Source: a virus. From it: DNA of 64,000 nucleotides. The position numbers and the translations under genes are program-made. The first letter of the stretch is position 1; every line of letters begins with the position of its first letter. Below the pieces are notes generated by a model. The model was not told where the DNA came from, made no database searches, and saw only the letters and a list, made by a program, of their open reading frames with translations. The DNA lies in IMG/VR virus record IMGVR_UViG_3300017746_000001, positions 62,001 through 126,000 of that record; one strand, written 5' to 3'. Positions 43,214-50,108 of this stretch are shown here, piece after piece.

Positions 43214-44284
43214 TCATCCAATCAATGTAGAGTGGAATATTGCGTTGTCTCTAGCGTCGGATGCTGTTCCGCATTGGTTCGGACATGAACCGCAGTCGGT
43301 GACGCACCCAATAACATGAGCTTCTCTTTCAATCGTTGCTCTTGAGTCATCAAAGTAAATCGGACCACCCCATAACTTCGTTTTTGTCAGAATTGCTGTG
43401 CCATCCTCATTCTTCCTACCAATTTTTCTAGCGATGTAGGACTTTGGATGACCTAATTTCTCCTGCTTCATGTAGGGGAATCTAGGGTCTGTTCTTCTGA
43501 ATCTCCACGGAGTTTCGATGATTCGAATATTTTCTTTTATAGATAACTCATAGAATCTTTCTTGTGCCTCGTACAATACTTGCCCAAACCCTTCTTCTAG
43601 AGTCTGTTCATCATTCCATGCAAAGGTGCATAGGCGCATGTAAAAGCATTCTTGCTCGTTCATTTTTTGAAATTTCTTGATTACGGTTCTGATTTCTTTC
43701 ACCCTTGAATTAGGGTCGAAGTCTTCTGTCCAATCATAACCCGCGATTACGCTCCAATGGAAGATAGCGCCAGAAAGCGCTAGCCTCTCAAGGATTTCAT
43801 CTGAGGGGATTTTCCAGAATTTTGTAATTAAAACCATTCTTGAGCCCACCATAGCGGCTGTCTCAGCCGCCCTGGTTGCAAGTTCCCAATCATATGAGGG
43901 ATCTCCCATAACTCCATTCCTTACCCATCTTTTTGCAATCTCTCCACCTGTGCATCTTTTGAGATGCGCAATCGTGTCTTTCTGCAATAGCGTTGGTATC
44001 AGAACTTGTGGCGTAGGCTTGTCGAACTTGATTGCGTTTGTCAAGGTGTATTGGCTTCCGTCAGCATAGCATCCGTAGCATCCTCCTTTGCAACCATAAA
44101 TTGTGTCCATTACATTCTTATCCGTTTTTCCGTTTTCTTTAAGCCGGATTATTTTAGCCTCGAAAGGCTTCAATGGTCTCCCTGCTTTTGTTGTATTTCT
44201 TGATGTCTGCTTAGGCAGAGCAGGTAATTCATACTCTTCCTGTATTGCAAACATATTCGTCCAATGTTTATTTGTCATTGTCAT
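43214..44284 (-). CDS. Radical SAM-like protein
   Basis: 356 residues, motif-led. GCKGGCYGCYA gives C65-x3-C69-x2-C72, the radical SAM cluster motif, at an unusually N-terminal-insert position, and VIGCVTDCGSCPNQCGTASD near the end could bind a second cluster. TIM-barrel strands such as RMVLITKFWK and IFHWSVIAGY follow. Substrate unknown; relatives in phages often modify nucleic-acid bases. Confidence 0.78.
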   Translation of the reverse strand: MTMTNKHWTNMFAIQEEYELPALPKQTSRNTTKAGRPLKPFEAKIIRLKENGKTDKNVMDTIYGCKGGCYGCYADGSQYTLTNAIKFDKPTPQVLIPTLLQKDTIAHLKRCTGGEIAKRWVRNGVMGDPSYDWELATRAAETAAMVGSRMVLITKFWKIPSDEILERLALSGAIFHWSVIAGYDWTEDFDPNSRVKEIRTVIKKFQKMNEQECFYMRLCTFAWNDEQTLEEGFGQVLYEAQERFYELSIKENIRIIETPWRFRRTDPRFPYMKQEKLGHPKSYIARKIGRKNEDGTAILTKTKLWGGPIYFDDSRATIEREAHVIGCVTDCGSCPNQCGTASDARDNAIFHSTLIG

Positions 44285-44564
44285 GGTCAGTATTGTCTTT
44301 CATTTTGATATACATTATCGCCATGTTGTCGTTTTGAAATGACTCGAAAAGCCATTTATCCTCTATGAGATAGTCCATCAATTGAATTACATTCTTTTCC
44401 GGCTCCATGTCCCATTCCTTACCTATCTTGTTCCAATCCTTATCTTCCAACAATCCTGTTTCCTTGTATTCTTCTATAAGACTCTCCTTAGTATGGATTT
44501 GGGTTATATCTGTCCCGTTCCAAGAGCATAGGAAGTAGTCGTCATTTTCTAAATCTATATCCAT
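44268..44564 (-). CDS. Hypothetical small acidic protein
   Basis: 98 residues, motif-led. Pattern DYFLCSWNGTDITQIHTKES and LMDYLIEDKWLFESFQNDN. Its last codons contain the next gene's motif and start (16-base overlap). No family recognised. Confidence 0.68.
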   Translation of the reverse strand: MDIDLENDDYFLCSWNGTDITQIHTKESLIEEYKETGLLEDKDWNKIGKEWDMEPEKNVIQLMDYLIEDKWLFESFQNDNMAIMYIKMKDNTDHDNDK

Positions 44565-44576
44565 GGTCAGTTAGCC

Positions 44577-45101
44577 TCACTCAGCAACGCCAAGTTGGAC
44601 TGCGCTGGATGCTCGCATGAGCATCCATTCTTCGCATCCCTCTTTTTTCTTAAGGCTCCTAGTCCAGTCGGCGGGCGTAGGAACGAAACCGAAGTCCTCG
44701 TTCATGTGTTGCTCGCCAATCCAACGGACAGGTATGTTTTTTGTGTGGAAGTTTTCTTGCAATTTGATTTCTAGTAGCTTGTTCTCAAGGTCTGATAGAA
44801 TAGATTGGTTCGTGTTGTTCGGTTCAAGATTCTCAAGTGCGGCCATCGTGACTGCAATCTCCTCTCTCTCGACGCTAAGATCCTTCTTTTCTTTTCTTGC
44901 ATTAGTCTTGACTCGGATAAAAGGTCCGAATACCTGTTCTGCAATTTCTATTCCGCCAGTATGATGTAAAACTACTCTATGTGCAAAATGCCAGTCTTGT
45001 TTCTTGAATTGGTCAAAGAATTCGTGGATTCTCAAGTAATCCTCCGGTTCTCCACCCCACTTCTTTGCTGAACTCATTGCATGGTGTATTGCTGTACTCA
45101 T
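44577..45101 (-). CDS. DUF6915-like phage protein
   Basis: 174 residues, SD-led (GAGGAAG), overlapping the gene before. KKWGGEPEDYLRIHEFFDQF, HRVVLHHTGGIEIAEQVFGP and VPVRWIGEQHMNEDFGFVPT match a family of phage and bacterial proteins with conserved HHT and EQH motifs, here with an extra helical insertion of about 60 residues between them. Possibly enzymatic; role unknown. Confidence 0.7.
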   Translation of the reverse strand: MSTAIHHAMSSAKKWGGEPEDYLRIHEFFDQFKKQDWHFAHRVVLHHTGGIEIAEQVFGPFIRVKTNARKEKKDLSVEREEIAVTMAALENLEPNNTNQSILSDLENKLLEIKLQENFHTKNIPVRWIGEQHMNEDFGFVPTPADWTRSLKKKEGCEEWMLMRASSAVQLGVAE

Positions 45102-45211
45102 TCTTCCTCAATCCTTGTTGTTTTGACTTCTGGGAATCGGAAGACCTTGACGGCCAACCAATACAGAAATCTTTCATACATATCTTGTATTGTTAATTTT
45201 AACATGGTCAT
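45098..45211 (-). CDS. 37-residue amphipathic protein
   Basis: Motif-led MTMLKLTIQDMYERFLYWLA, then a basic segment. It leads a two-gene unit and overlaps the next ATG. May form one membrane-peripheral helix. Confidence 0.62.
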   Translation of the reverse strand: MTMLKLTIQDMYERFLYWLAVKVFRFPEVKTTRIEEE

Positions 45212-45219
45212 GGTCAGTT

Positions 45220-45465
45220 CTAGTCCTCAGTTTCATCAAATTGTCTCAACTCTCTCACCTTCTTGTGATATAGTGCAAGTGCTTTTTGCTCACCAACAAC
45301 AACCCATCCTTCGACTAACTCCTTTGTGTCATCAGATGTATGTCGGACTATGTCAATAGCCCAGTGTTTAGCAAGTCTGTGCATCTCTACTTCTTTATCT
45401 TTAATTATTCCACTATATTTTTCTGTGTCAAATTTTTTTGTTTCTAAAAATTTCTTGTTTGTCAT
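45220..45465 (-). CDS. Hypothetical small helical protein
   Basis: 81 residues, motif-led MTNKKFLETKKFDTEKYS. Helical, with EMHRLAKHWAIDIVRHTSDD. No family recognised. Confidence 0.7.
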   Translation of the reverse strand: MTNKKFLETKKFDTEKYSGIIKDKEVEMHRLAKHWAIDIVRHTSDDTKELVEGWVVVGEQKALALYHKKVRELRQFDETED

Positions 45466-45473
45466 GGTCAGTA

Positions 45474-45875
45474 TCACTCAGGAGGCGCGATTTCTACACC
45501 ACCAATGTGCATGGTTCCATCATCCATATAATTTTTGGCATATTCAAAGACTGCTGTTGCATGTCTTCCGAAATCTCTACTCTGTTCATCGTCGCAGGTA
45601 AGAAGGTAGTCTCTTATGATGAAGTCTACCAACCTATCCAGTAGGTCTGCCTTTTTTTCCTTCAAAGACCAATGGAAACCATATGGGACATAAACCAAAT
45701 TGTAATCTGGTTGTCCATCATGTTCTTTGTTATTTATGAACTGGAGTATCTTGCTTCCTTTTGGAATAATTAGTTCCTCTTCTGTTCGTCCTTCATAGGC
45801 TACTTTTCCTTTTCCAGGCCATAGGCCTGAAATAGCGATTGGTTCACTTTCGTTTTCATTGTTATTTGTTGTCAT
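45474..45875 (-). CDS. Hypothetical protein, SGLW domain
   Basis: 133 residues, motif-led. N-terminal domain (ISGLWPGKGKVAYEGRTEEE ... YNLVYVPYG) is a paralogue of the protein starting at 11688, then an extra helical C-terminal 70 residues. An ATCACTC..GAGTGAT stem ends the gene before. Confidence 0.72.
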   Translation of the reverse strand: MTTNNNENESEPIAISGLWPGKGKVAYEGRTEEELIIPKGSKILQFINNKEHDGQPDYNLVYVPYGFHWSLKEKKADLLDRLVDFIIRDYLLTCDDEQSRDFGRHATAVFEYAKNYMDDGTMHIGGVEIAPPE

Positions 45876-45883
45876 GGTCAGTA

Positions 45884-46234
45884 TCACTCAGGTTGAGTGA
45901 TCTGTTGAAATTCCAACTCGGCATCTGTAAATGTCTTCCATCTTACTAGGTCGTTTGTTTGAATCCCGATTTTAGGGTTGCTATTCAGCCCACCATAGCC
46001 TGAGTCATCAATAGAGATGCATTGGAAGTCTTGTGCGTTTTTGATTCCCCAATCTTCATCGCAAAAACCCATAAAGTAAGGCGAACATGGCGAACATGTT
46101 AATTTTAACCAAATCCCTTCTTCGTTGTTTTTTACTTCTCTCCAGTTATATATGAGTTCTTCTTTGTATTCTTTGGGTAATGAAGCTCGAGCGTTTTTTG
46201 ACACCCAAGCATATGCCCAATAAGTTACTCCCAT
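45884..46234 (-). CDS. Hypothetical protein
   Basis: 116 residues, SD-led (AGAGGAA) after a ten-codon leader frame. MGVTYWAYAWVSKNARASLP opens it, then a Trp-rich and aromatic region (WLKLTCSPCSPYFMGFCDED) that may bind metal. No family recognised. Confidence 0.7.
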   Translation of the reverse strand: MGVTYWAYAWVSKNARASLPKEYKEELIYNWREVKNNEEGIWLKLTCSPCSPYFMGFCDEDWGIKNAQDFQCISIDDSGYGGLNSNPKIGIQTNDLVRWKTFTDAELEFQQITQPE

Positions 46235-46236
46235 TT

Positions 46237-46269
46237 TTATTCCTCTTTAATTTCTTCTTTTGTTGCCAT
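46237..46269 (-). CDS. Ten-codon motif-led leader frame (MATKEEIKEE)
   Basis: The motif ACTGACC is followed by ATG and only ten codons before TAA, then by the SD-led 116-residue gene. MATKEE opens other block proteins (starts 23404, 42067), so this may be a remnant of such a gene kept as the first cistron so that the second can be translated, or a true leader peptide. Confidence 0.55.
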   Translation of the reverse strand: MATKEEIKEE

Positions 46270-46280
46270 GGTCAGTTGGC

Positions 46281-47060
46281 TCAGTAATTTGAGCCGCGTA
46301 CTTCATATTGTATTTCATAAGGTTCGTAATACTCTTCATCTTCATCATAAGGATAGAAGGTAATCGTTCCGTTCGTACTTGGGTGGTTTGCCCAAGAACC
46401 GAAATTAGCCCTTAGAGGCAGATATGTCGGACTCATTGTACGAGCAATTCCCATTTTCCTCAATGACTTCATATTGAGCCATTCTTCCTGGAACATCTTT
46501 TCCTCATCGGCTTTGATTTCTTCTTCTGTTCCACCTTTCCTAGACCATATGTGGGCCGTGTAAAGGGTGAATCGTTCATCACTCAAGAGTATTTCTTCAA
46601 TTTCTCCCTTGTCGTTTACAATCGTAGCATAGACATTTTCTACGCATCCTGAATCGTGGCCTCCGCTAAATGTGCAGACCAGTTTACTCCATTGCATATC
46701 CTTGATGTATTGCCTCAAAATGTCATTCCATTCTTCTTCACCTACTCTTTCTCTAGCCACCACCCATCTTTCTTGATTGGTGATAGATGCGCTCCAAGCA
46801 TCTGTTTCAGTTTCCATGAAACGGATTTTTTTCTTGATGGATTCAAGAGATCGTTCTTCGGGCGATGTATTCTTTCCAAGCCCCCAGTATGTATTCTCAT
46901 TGCTTTTTCTTTCACTAAACCATTCTAGGTAGTCTTTGTATGATTTGGTCTCCATCAGTTCCTCATCGGACATGGTTCTCCATTCTTCCTCGGATTTTCC
47001 TTCTACGGTAAATGGGTGCAATTTTGCACCTAATCTTTCTATAAACATTTTATTTGCCAT
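46281..47060 (-). CDS. Hypothetical protein, FSGGxDxG family
   Basis: 259 residues, motif-led. MSDEELMETKSYKDYLEWFS and LVCTFSGGHDSGCVENVYAT are shared with the protein starting at 26833. C-terminus acidic, ends EIQYEVRGSNY. A GGCTC..GAGCC stem lies before the next motif. Function unknown. Confidence 0.7.
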   Translation of the reverse strand: MANKMFIERLGAKLHPFTVEGKSEEEWRTMSDEELMETKSYKDYLEWFSERKSNENTYWGLGKNTSPEERSLESIKKKIRFMETETDAWSASITNQERWVVARERVGEEEWNDILRQYIKDMQWSKLVCTFSGGHDSGCVENVYATIVNDKGEIEEILLSDERFTLYTAHIWSRKGGTEEEIKADEEKMFQEEWLNMKSLRKMGIARTMSPTYLPLRANFGSWANHPSTNGTITFYPYDEDEEYYEPYEIQYEVRGSNY

Positions 47061-47068
47061 GGTCAGTA

Positions 47069-47959
47069 TTACAAGTGTTCCCTACGGAACTCTTCTGCAG
47101 CATCTTTACCGAATACTTCTTCCATCATCTCTTCCATTCGGACTTGAGACACTAAAAGGTCGTCTAGCATGTGCTGTTTCTTCTCTAATATCCGGTATTC
47201 ATCCTTGTTTTTCAGATTCTTGACTAGGTCTGTGTCCTTCTGGAAGATGCTCACCACCCTGATTCTCATATTGGGACCAGTTGTGACTGAAGCTGTATGA
47301 ACTCTGGAGCAACCAGGCAGGGTCTTGTAAACCAAATGATGGAGAATTGCTATGAATCCCCCTGGTTTGGTCACTCTAACTGCCTCATTCACCCATGCAT
47401 AAGGACGAATGGGTTCTGTTTCCCATAGAGGACTACTGTATGTGATTTCGACTCTCTTGTGCTTCGTGTTCTCCACCATGTCGTATGGGGGATCCACTAG
47501 CAGGTAGTCGTAAGTTTCGTCTTCCATAGGGAATGTCTCCGTCGCGTCTGCAACGAATGTAGGGTCGTTAGTCTCCTGTATGTCCATTGTGTCTTCGTTC
47601 TCTCTTCCTTGAATACTGCCAGAGAACAGATGCAAAACCTTGCTTCCCTCTCTTATCTGCAGTAAATCATCAATCTTGTTCAAGAATCCGCCTGGATAGC
47701 CTCCCTTGTAGGGTGCTGTGTTCCTGCCGCATACCATCGAACTTCTCCTTGAGGCCGAGCCGTGAATCGACTTGTCCTTTGTCTTGAGTTTGTTGTAGTG
47801 TACTGCCAGTCTCCAAACTGAACCTTTTGATACCTTTACGCCGATTTTCTCGGACCACTTCTCGGCTACATCATCATATTCCATTTCTTGTAAATCTCTC
47901 AGGACTTCTTCCTTGTGGTCGTTGAGAAGTCCAACTTTTTTGCCTCTTAATTTTAGCAT
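47069..47959 (-). CDS. SAM-dependent DNA methyltransferase (DPPY class)
   Basis: 296 residues, motif-led. N-terminal winged-helix-like 60 residues, then LLQIREGSKVLHLFSGSIQG (motif I position), FPMEDETYDYLLVDPPYDMV (catalytic DPPY near residue 160) and VTKPGGFIAILHHLVY. Probably an N6-adenine or N4-cytosine methylase. A helical C-terminal tail is basic. Confidence 0.82.
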   Translation of the reverse strand: MLKLRGKKVGLLNDHKEEVLRDLQEMEYDDVAEKWSEKIGVKVSKGSVWRLAVHYNKLKTKDKSIHGSASRRSSMVCGRNTAPYKGGYPGGFLNKIDDLLQIREGSKVLHLFSGSIQGRENEDTMDIQETNDPTFVADATETFPMEDETYDYLLVDPPYDMVENTKHKRVEITYSSPLWETEPIRPYAWVNEAVRVTKPGGFIAILHHLVYKTLPGCSRVHTASVTTGPNMRIRVVSIFQKDTDLVKNLKNKDEYRILEKKQHMLDDLLVSQVRMEEMMEEVFGKDAAEEFRREHL

Positions 47960-47966
47960 GGTCAGT

Positions 47967-48215
47967 CTAGGCTAGAATTAGCCGCATAATCTCTTCAGTC
48001 TTGTCAGGCTTTAGAGGATTGACTACTGCTTGGTGTATAATTGAAGCAGGAAATCCATCAGACATCGAAGTAGCTTCAATGATTACGCATTTCCAGTTCG
48101 GCCTCAATACATTAGTTGTAGATACCACATCCTCTGCCCAACGGTATTCGCTTTTCTTATCCACCACAATGTATTGTGCTGGCTTCCTAGGCTTCTTGAG
48201 CATTATAATTTTCAT
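47967..48215 (-). CDS. Hypothetical small protein
   Basis: 82 residues, motif-led MKIIMLKKPRKPAQYIVVDK. Alpha/beta with WAEDVVSTTNVLRPNWKCVI and a C-terminal helix. Its start motif lies inside the small cysteine-rich gene before it. No family recognised. Confidence 0.65.
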   Translation of the reverse strand: MKIIMLKKPRKPAQYIVVDKKSEYRWAEDVVSTTNVLRPNWKCVIIEATSMSDGFPASIIHQAVVNPLKPDKTEEIMRLILA

Positions 48216-48273
48216 GGTCAGTACAGATGCAATCTCCGCATCTCTTACATATTGGACAACAAATGTCGTTCAT
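48187..48273 (-). CDS. 28-residue cysteine-rich peptide
   Basis: Motif-led MNDICCPICKRCGDCICTDH, with seven cysteines in 17 residues, suggesting one or two zinc sites. The codons for TDH read through the next gene's ACTGACC. Overlaps that gene by 29 bases. Confidence 0.6.
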   Translation of the reverse strand: MNDICCPICKRCGDCICTDHENYNAQEA

Positions 48274-48281
48274 GGTCAGTT

Positions 48282-48629
48282 TTAAGGGAACATCTTGTTC
48301 CATTCTTCTATTGTATAGGTAGTGTAAGGTGTTTTTTCTTCACCATACTGGTTTGCGAGAAAGGGCATAATTATTGTTTTTTGATTATCCCCTATAATGC
48401 AATCGCGTAGTAAAACTCCTGCCCAAGAATCTTGATCATAATCGCCTGGGAAATGTCCATTTAACCTCTCGATTAATTTTTCTGCTCTTTCTTGAGCATC
48501 TTCTTTTCTCTCGTATGTGAAAAGAGCCCCGTTTGAGGCATCACAAGCACAATATCCTACCATTTGGTTCTCCGCAACAACCCAAAGGTTGTCAGGAGTA
48601 TATTTTGTTCTATTAGATGTATTATCCAT
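48282..48629 (-). CDS. Hypothetical protein
   Basis: 115 residues from an ATG preceded by the variant ACTCACC. Contains FTYERKEDAQERAEKLIERL and GDYDQDSWAGVLLRDCI. It ends in GGAAC..GTTCC just before the next motif. No family recognised. Confidence 0.68.
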   Translation of the reverse strand: MDNTSNRTKYTPDNLWVVAENQMVGYCACDASNGALFTYERKEDAQERAEKLIERLNGHFPGDYDQDSWAGVLLRDCIIGDNQKTIIMPFLANQYGEEKTPYTTYTIEEWNKMFP

Positions 48630-48656
48630 GGTGAGTTCGGGTTGACGAAAAAATGT

Positions 48657-48691
48657 GGGGAGTTTGTTGCAGTAATCGCAACAAACTCCCC
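48657..48691 (-). terminator. 14-bp perfect stem-loop, T-run after it
   Basis: GGGGAGTTTGTTGC pairs perfectly with GCAACAAACTCCCC around a seven-base loop. On the minus strand ACATTTTTT follows, the form of an intrinsic terminator. It lies in the gap before the motif-variant start at 48629 and may end the transcripts from the non-coding region. Confidence 0.75.
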
Positions 48692-48701
48692 TTAATTTCT
48701 A

Positions 48702-48956
48702 TTAGTCATTTATACTCGCCCACATCTCTTGGGCTGTTTTTCCTTGATAATTTTTATTCCAGTATCTATTACTGGTGTTTTCTTTATCTTGCGCATAACT
48801 CTTGTCTTTTGACCAGAGGTATGCTTGATTTTTCGCGATTTTCCTAAATTTGTTTGCTATATATTTGTTTTGAGACTGTGATAGCCTCTTTACTTTCTTG
48901 AAGAATCTAGTAGGTTCCCAGATTCTTGCACCAACTATAGGTGAAATGCGTTTCAT
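48702..48956 (-). CDS. Small basic protein
   Basis: 84 residues from ATG after the variant ACTAACC. Strongly basic, with KKVKRLSQSQNKYIANKFRK and WSKDKSYAQDKENTSNRYWN. Could bind RNA, as it adjoins the structured region. No family recognised. Confidence 0.62.
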   Translation of the reverse strand: MKRISPIVGARIWEPTRFFKKVKRLSQSQNKYIANKFRKIAKNQAYLWSKDKSYAQDKENTSNRYWNKNYQGKTAQEMWASIND

Positions 48957-49006
48957 GGTTAGTTGGTCACTTTACCGTCAGACCACGACAAGCACGCATA
49001 CAGGGG

Positions 49007-49108
49007 TTAGTTTCCCATATCGTACTTCGTTGAGGCAGGCGTGAACATTATTGTGATAAACAAAAACAACATTTGGTAGCAATACCCTCTCTCTGCCTCG
49101 TATTGCAT
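49007..49108 (-). CDS. 33-residue hydrophobic peptide or RNA unit
   Basis: Variant ACTAACC precedes ATG; the frame reads MQYEAERGYCYQMLFLFITI and ends after 33 residues with one possible membrane segment. Another ACTAACC without ATG follows its end, before a 50-base unit, so the stretch could equally be a non-coding RNA. Confidence 0.4.
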   Translation of the reverse strand: MQYEAERGYCYQMLFLFITIMFTPASTKYDMGN

Positions 49109-49263
49109 GGTTAGTATGTGTCTCTCAAAACCGAGCATTTCGCTTCCCCGTAGGGGTGCGGTAAGGCTGAAACACAGTTTGCCTTTTTCTATTAAGAGCA
49201 AAGGTCGTGCTGCTCTGTCACGGCCCCATAGGGGTCTTATCTCTAGTTACTCGGAATTGTTCT
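49109..49263 (-). ncRNA. Structured gap, candidate small RNA
   Basis: No plausible gene. Minus-strand stems GACCCC TA TGGGGCC, CGTG..CACG and CACCCC TA CGGGG lie in succession between the 218-residue gene and the ACTAACC before the small hydrophobic frame. A TAACTAG near 49247 could be a decayed start motif. Confidence 0.4.
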
Positions 49264-49920
49264 TTAGTTCCTAGGCCTACCGGAGAGTCGGCGGAATGTA
49301 TTTTTAGCATTCACCTTCTTAGGTATTGTAACCTCTTCGGGTGGGTTTTCCTCTTCCAGTTGCTTTTGTTTGAGGAGTTTTCTTCTGCGGTAAACGCGAT
49401 CCCTCCTGTTTGCATCTGTCCCAGGTATGTATGCCATTGCCTCATCCGGCCAATTCTCTCGAAGTGCTAATTCTAGAACACCTCTTATCGTAGTTATTTC
49501 CTCGATAGGTCTCTTTGGTCTTGGTGTTTTCCTGTAACCTTCCGTCATGGAATGACGACTTAGTGTAGCGTCGAATTTTTTACCTCCGAACACCTCTTGG
49601 GCGCTTTTTTCACGGCTGTTCTTCACTATATCGCTGCATTGTTTGAATGTTTCCTGCAGGACCTTTATCACGCCAACTTCTAATTTTTGTTGTTTCGCCA
49701 TTTCTATAGCGCGTGTAATGTGAATTGATTCTTCTACTGCATCTTTTCTAATTTGAAGCAATAGATTGTCTGCATGCCCGTGTGCTAGTGCATTATCGCA
49801 CCAGAAGCACGAGGCTGTGCCGTGAGTATCGAAGTTGTATTTTCGCTTCTCACATCGACCATTGTTCCTGATTACTTTCTCAAGATGGTTGGTCAAGTCG
49901 CTTTTCCTTTCGTTTGTCAA
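49264..49920 (-). CDS. Basic protein with N-terminal zinc-like motif
   Basis: 218 residues from TTG, SD-like GGTAGGTGGTG upstream, overlapping the small gene before. CEKRKYNFDTHGTASCFWCD (C..C..C) could be a zinc site; the middle is helical and the C-terminal 60 residues are very basic (RRDRVYRRRKLLKQKQ). Likely binds nucleic acid. Lies next to the non-coding region. Confidence 0.65.
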   Translation of the reverse strand: MTNERKSDLTNHLEKVIRNNGRCEKRKYNFDTHGTASCFWCDNALAHGHADNLLLQIRKDAVEESIHITRAIEMAKQQKLEVGVIKVLQETFKQCSDIVKNSREKSAQEVFGGKKFDATLSRHSMTEGYRKTPRPKRPIEEITTIRGVLELALRENWPDEAMAYIPGTDANRRDRVYRRRKLLKQKQLEEENPPEEVTIPKKVNAKNTFRRLSGRPRN

Positions 49921-50003
49921 AATGCACCACCTACCTCAAGTTTTTGGAGGTTTGACTCCATAGCATTTGGCAGCAGCGCATTGTAATACATATCGTAAAA
50001 CAT
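49917..50003 (-). CDS. 28-residue leader-like peptide
   Basis: Motif-led MFYDMYYNALLPNAMESNLQ. Its first bases, ATGTTTTACGA, match those after the motif upstream of the tRNA gene, so part of its sequence may be a conserved RNA leader. It carries the SD of the next gene. Confidence 0.5.
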   Translation of the reverse strand: MFYDMYYNALLPNAMESNLQKLEVGGAF

Positions 50004-50027
50004 GGTCAGTTGCCTACTAGACGGTGC

Positions 50028-50106
50028 GGTTTGACTTTCTCGCTCCCAAAGCGATACAGTCCCTAGGCACCCCCTAGCAGGGTTGTGATATTCAAATGGT
50101 CAAACC
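50028..50106 (-). ncRNA. 79-nt closed structured element
   Basis: GGTTTGAC at one end pairs perfectly with GTCAAACC at the other, and the inside holds CCCT..AGGG and TCGCT ttggg AGCGA stems, a multi-branch, tRNA-sized shape. No T-arm sequence is present, so it is not a normal tRNA. It lies between the 586-residue gene stop and the next start motif. Confidence 0.6.
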
Positions 50107-50108
50107 AA

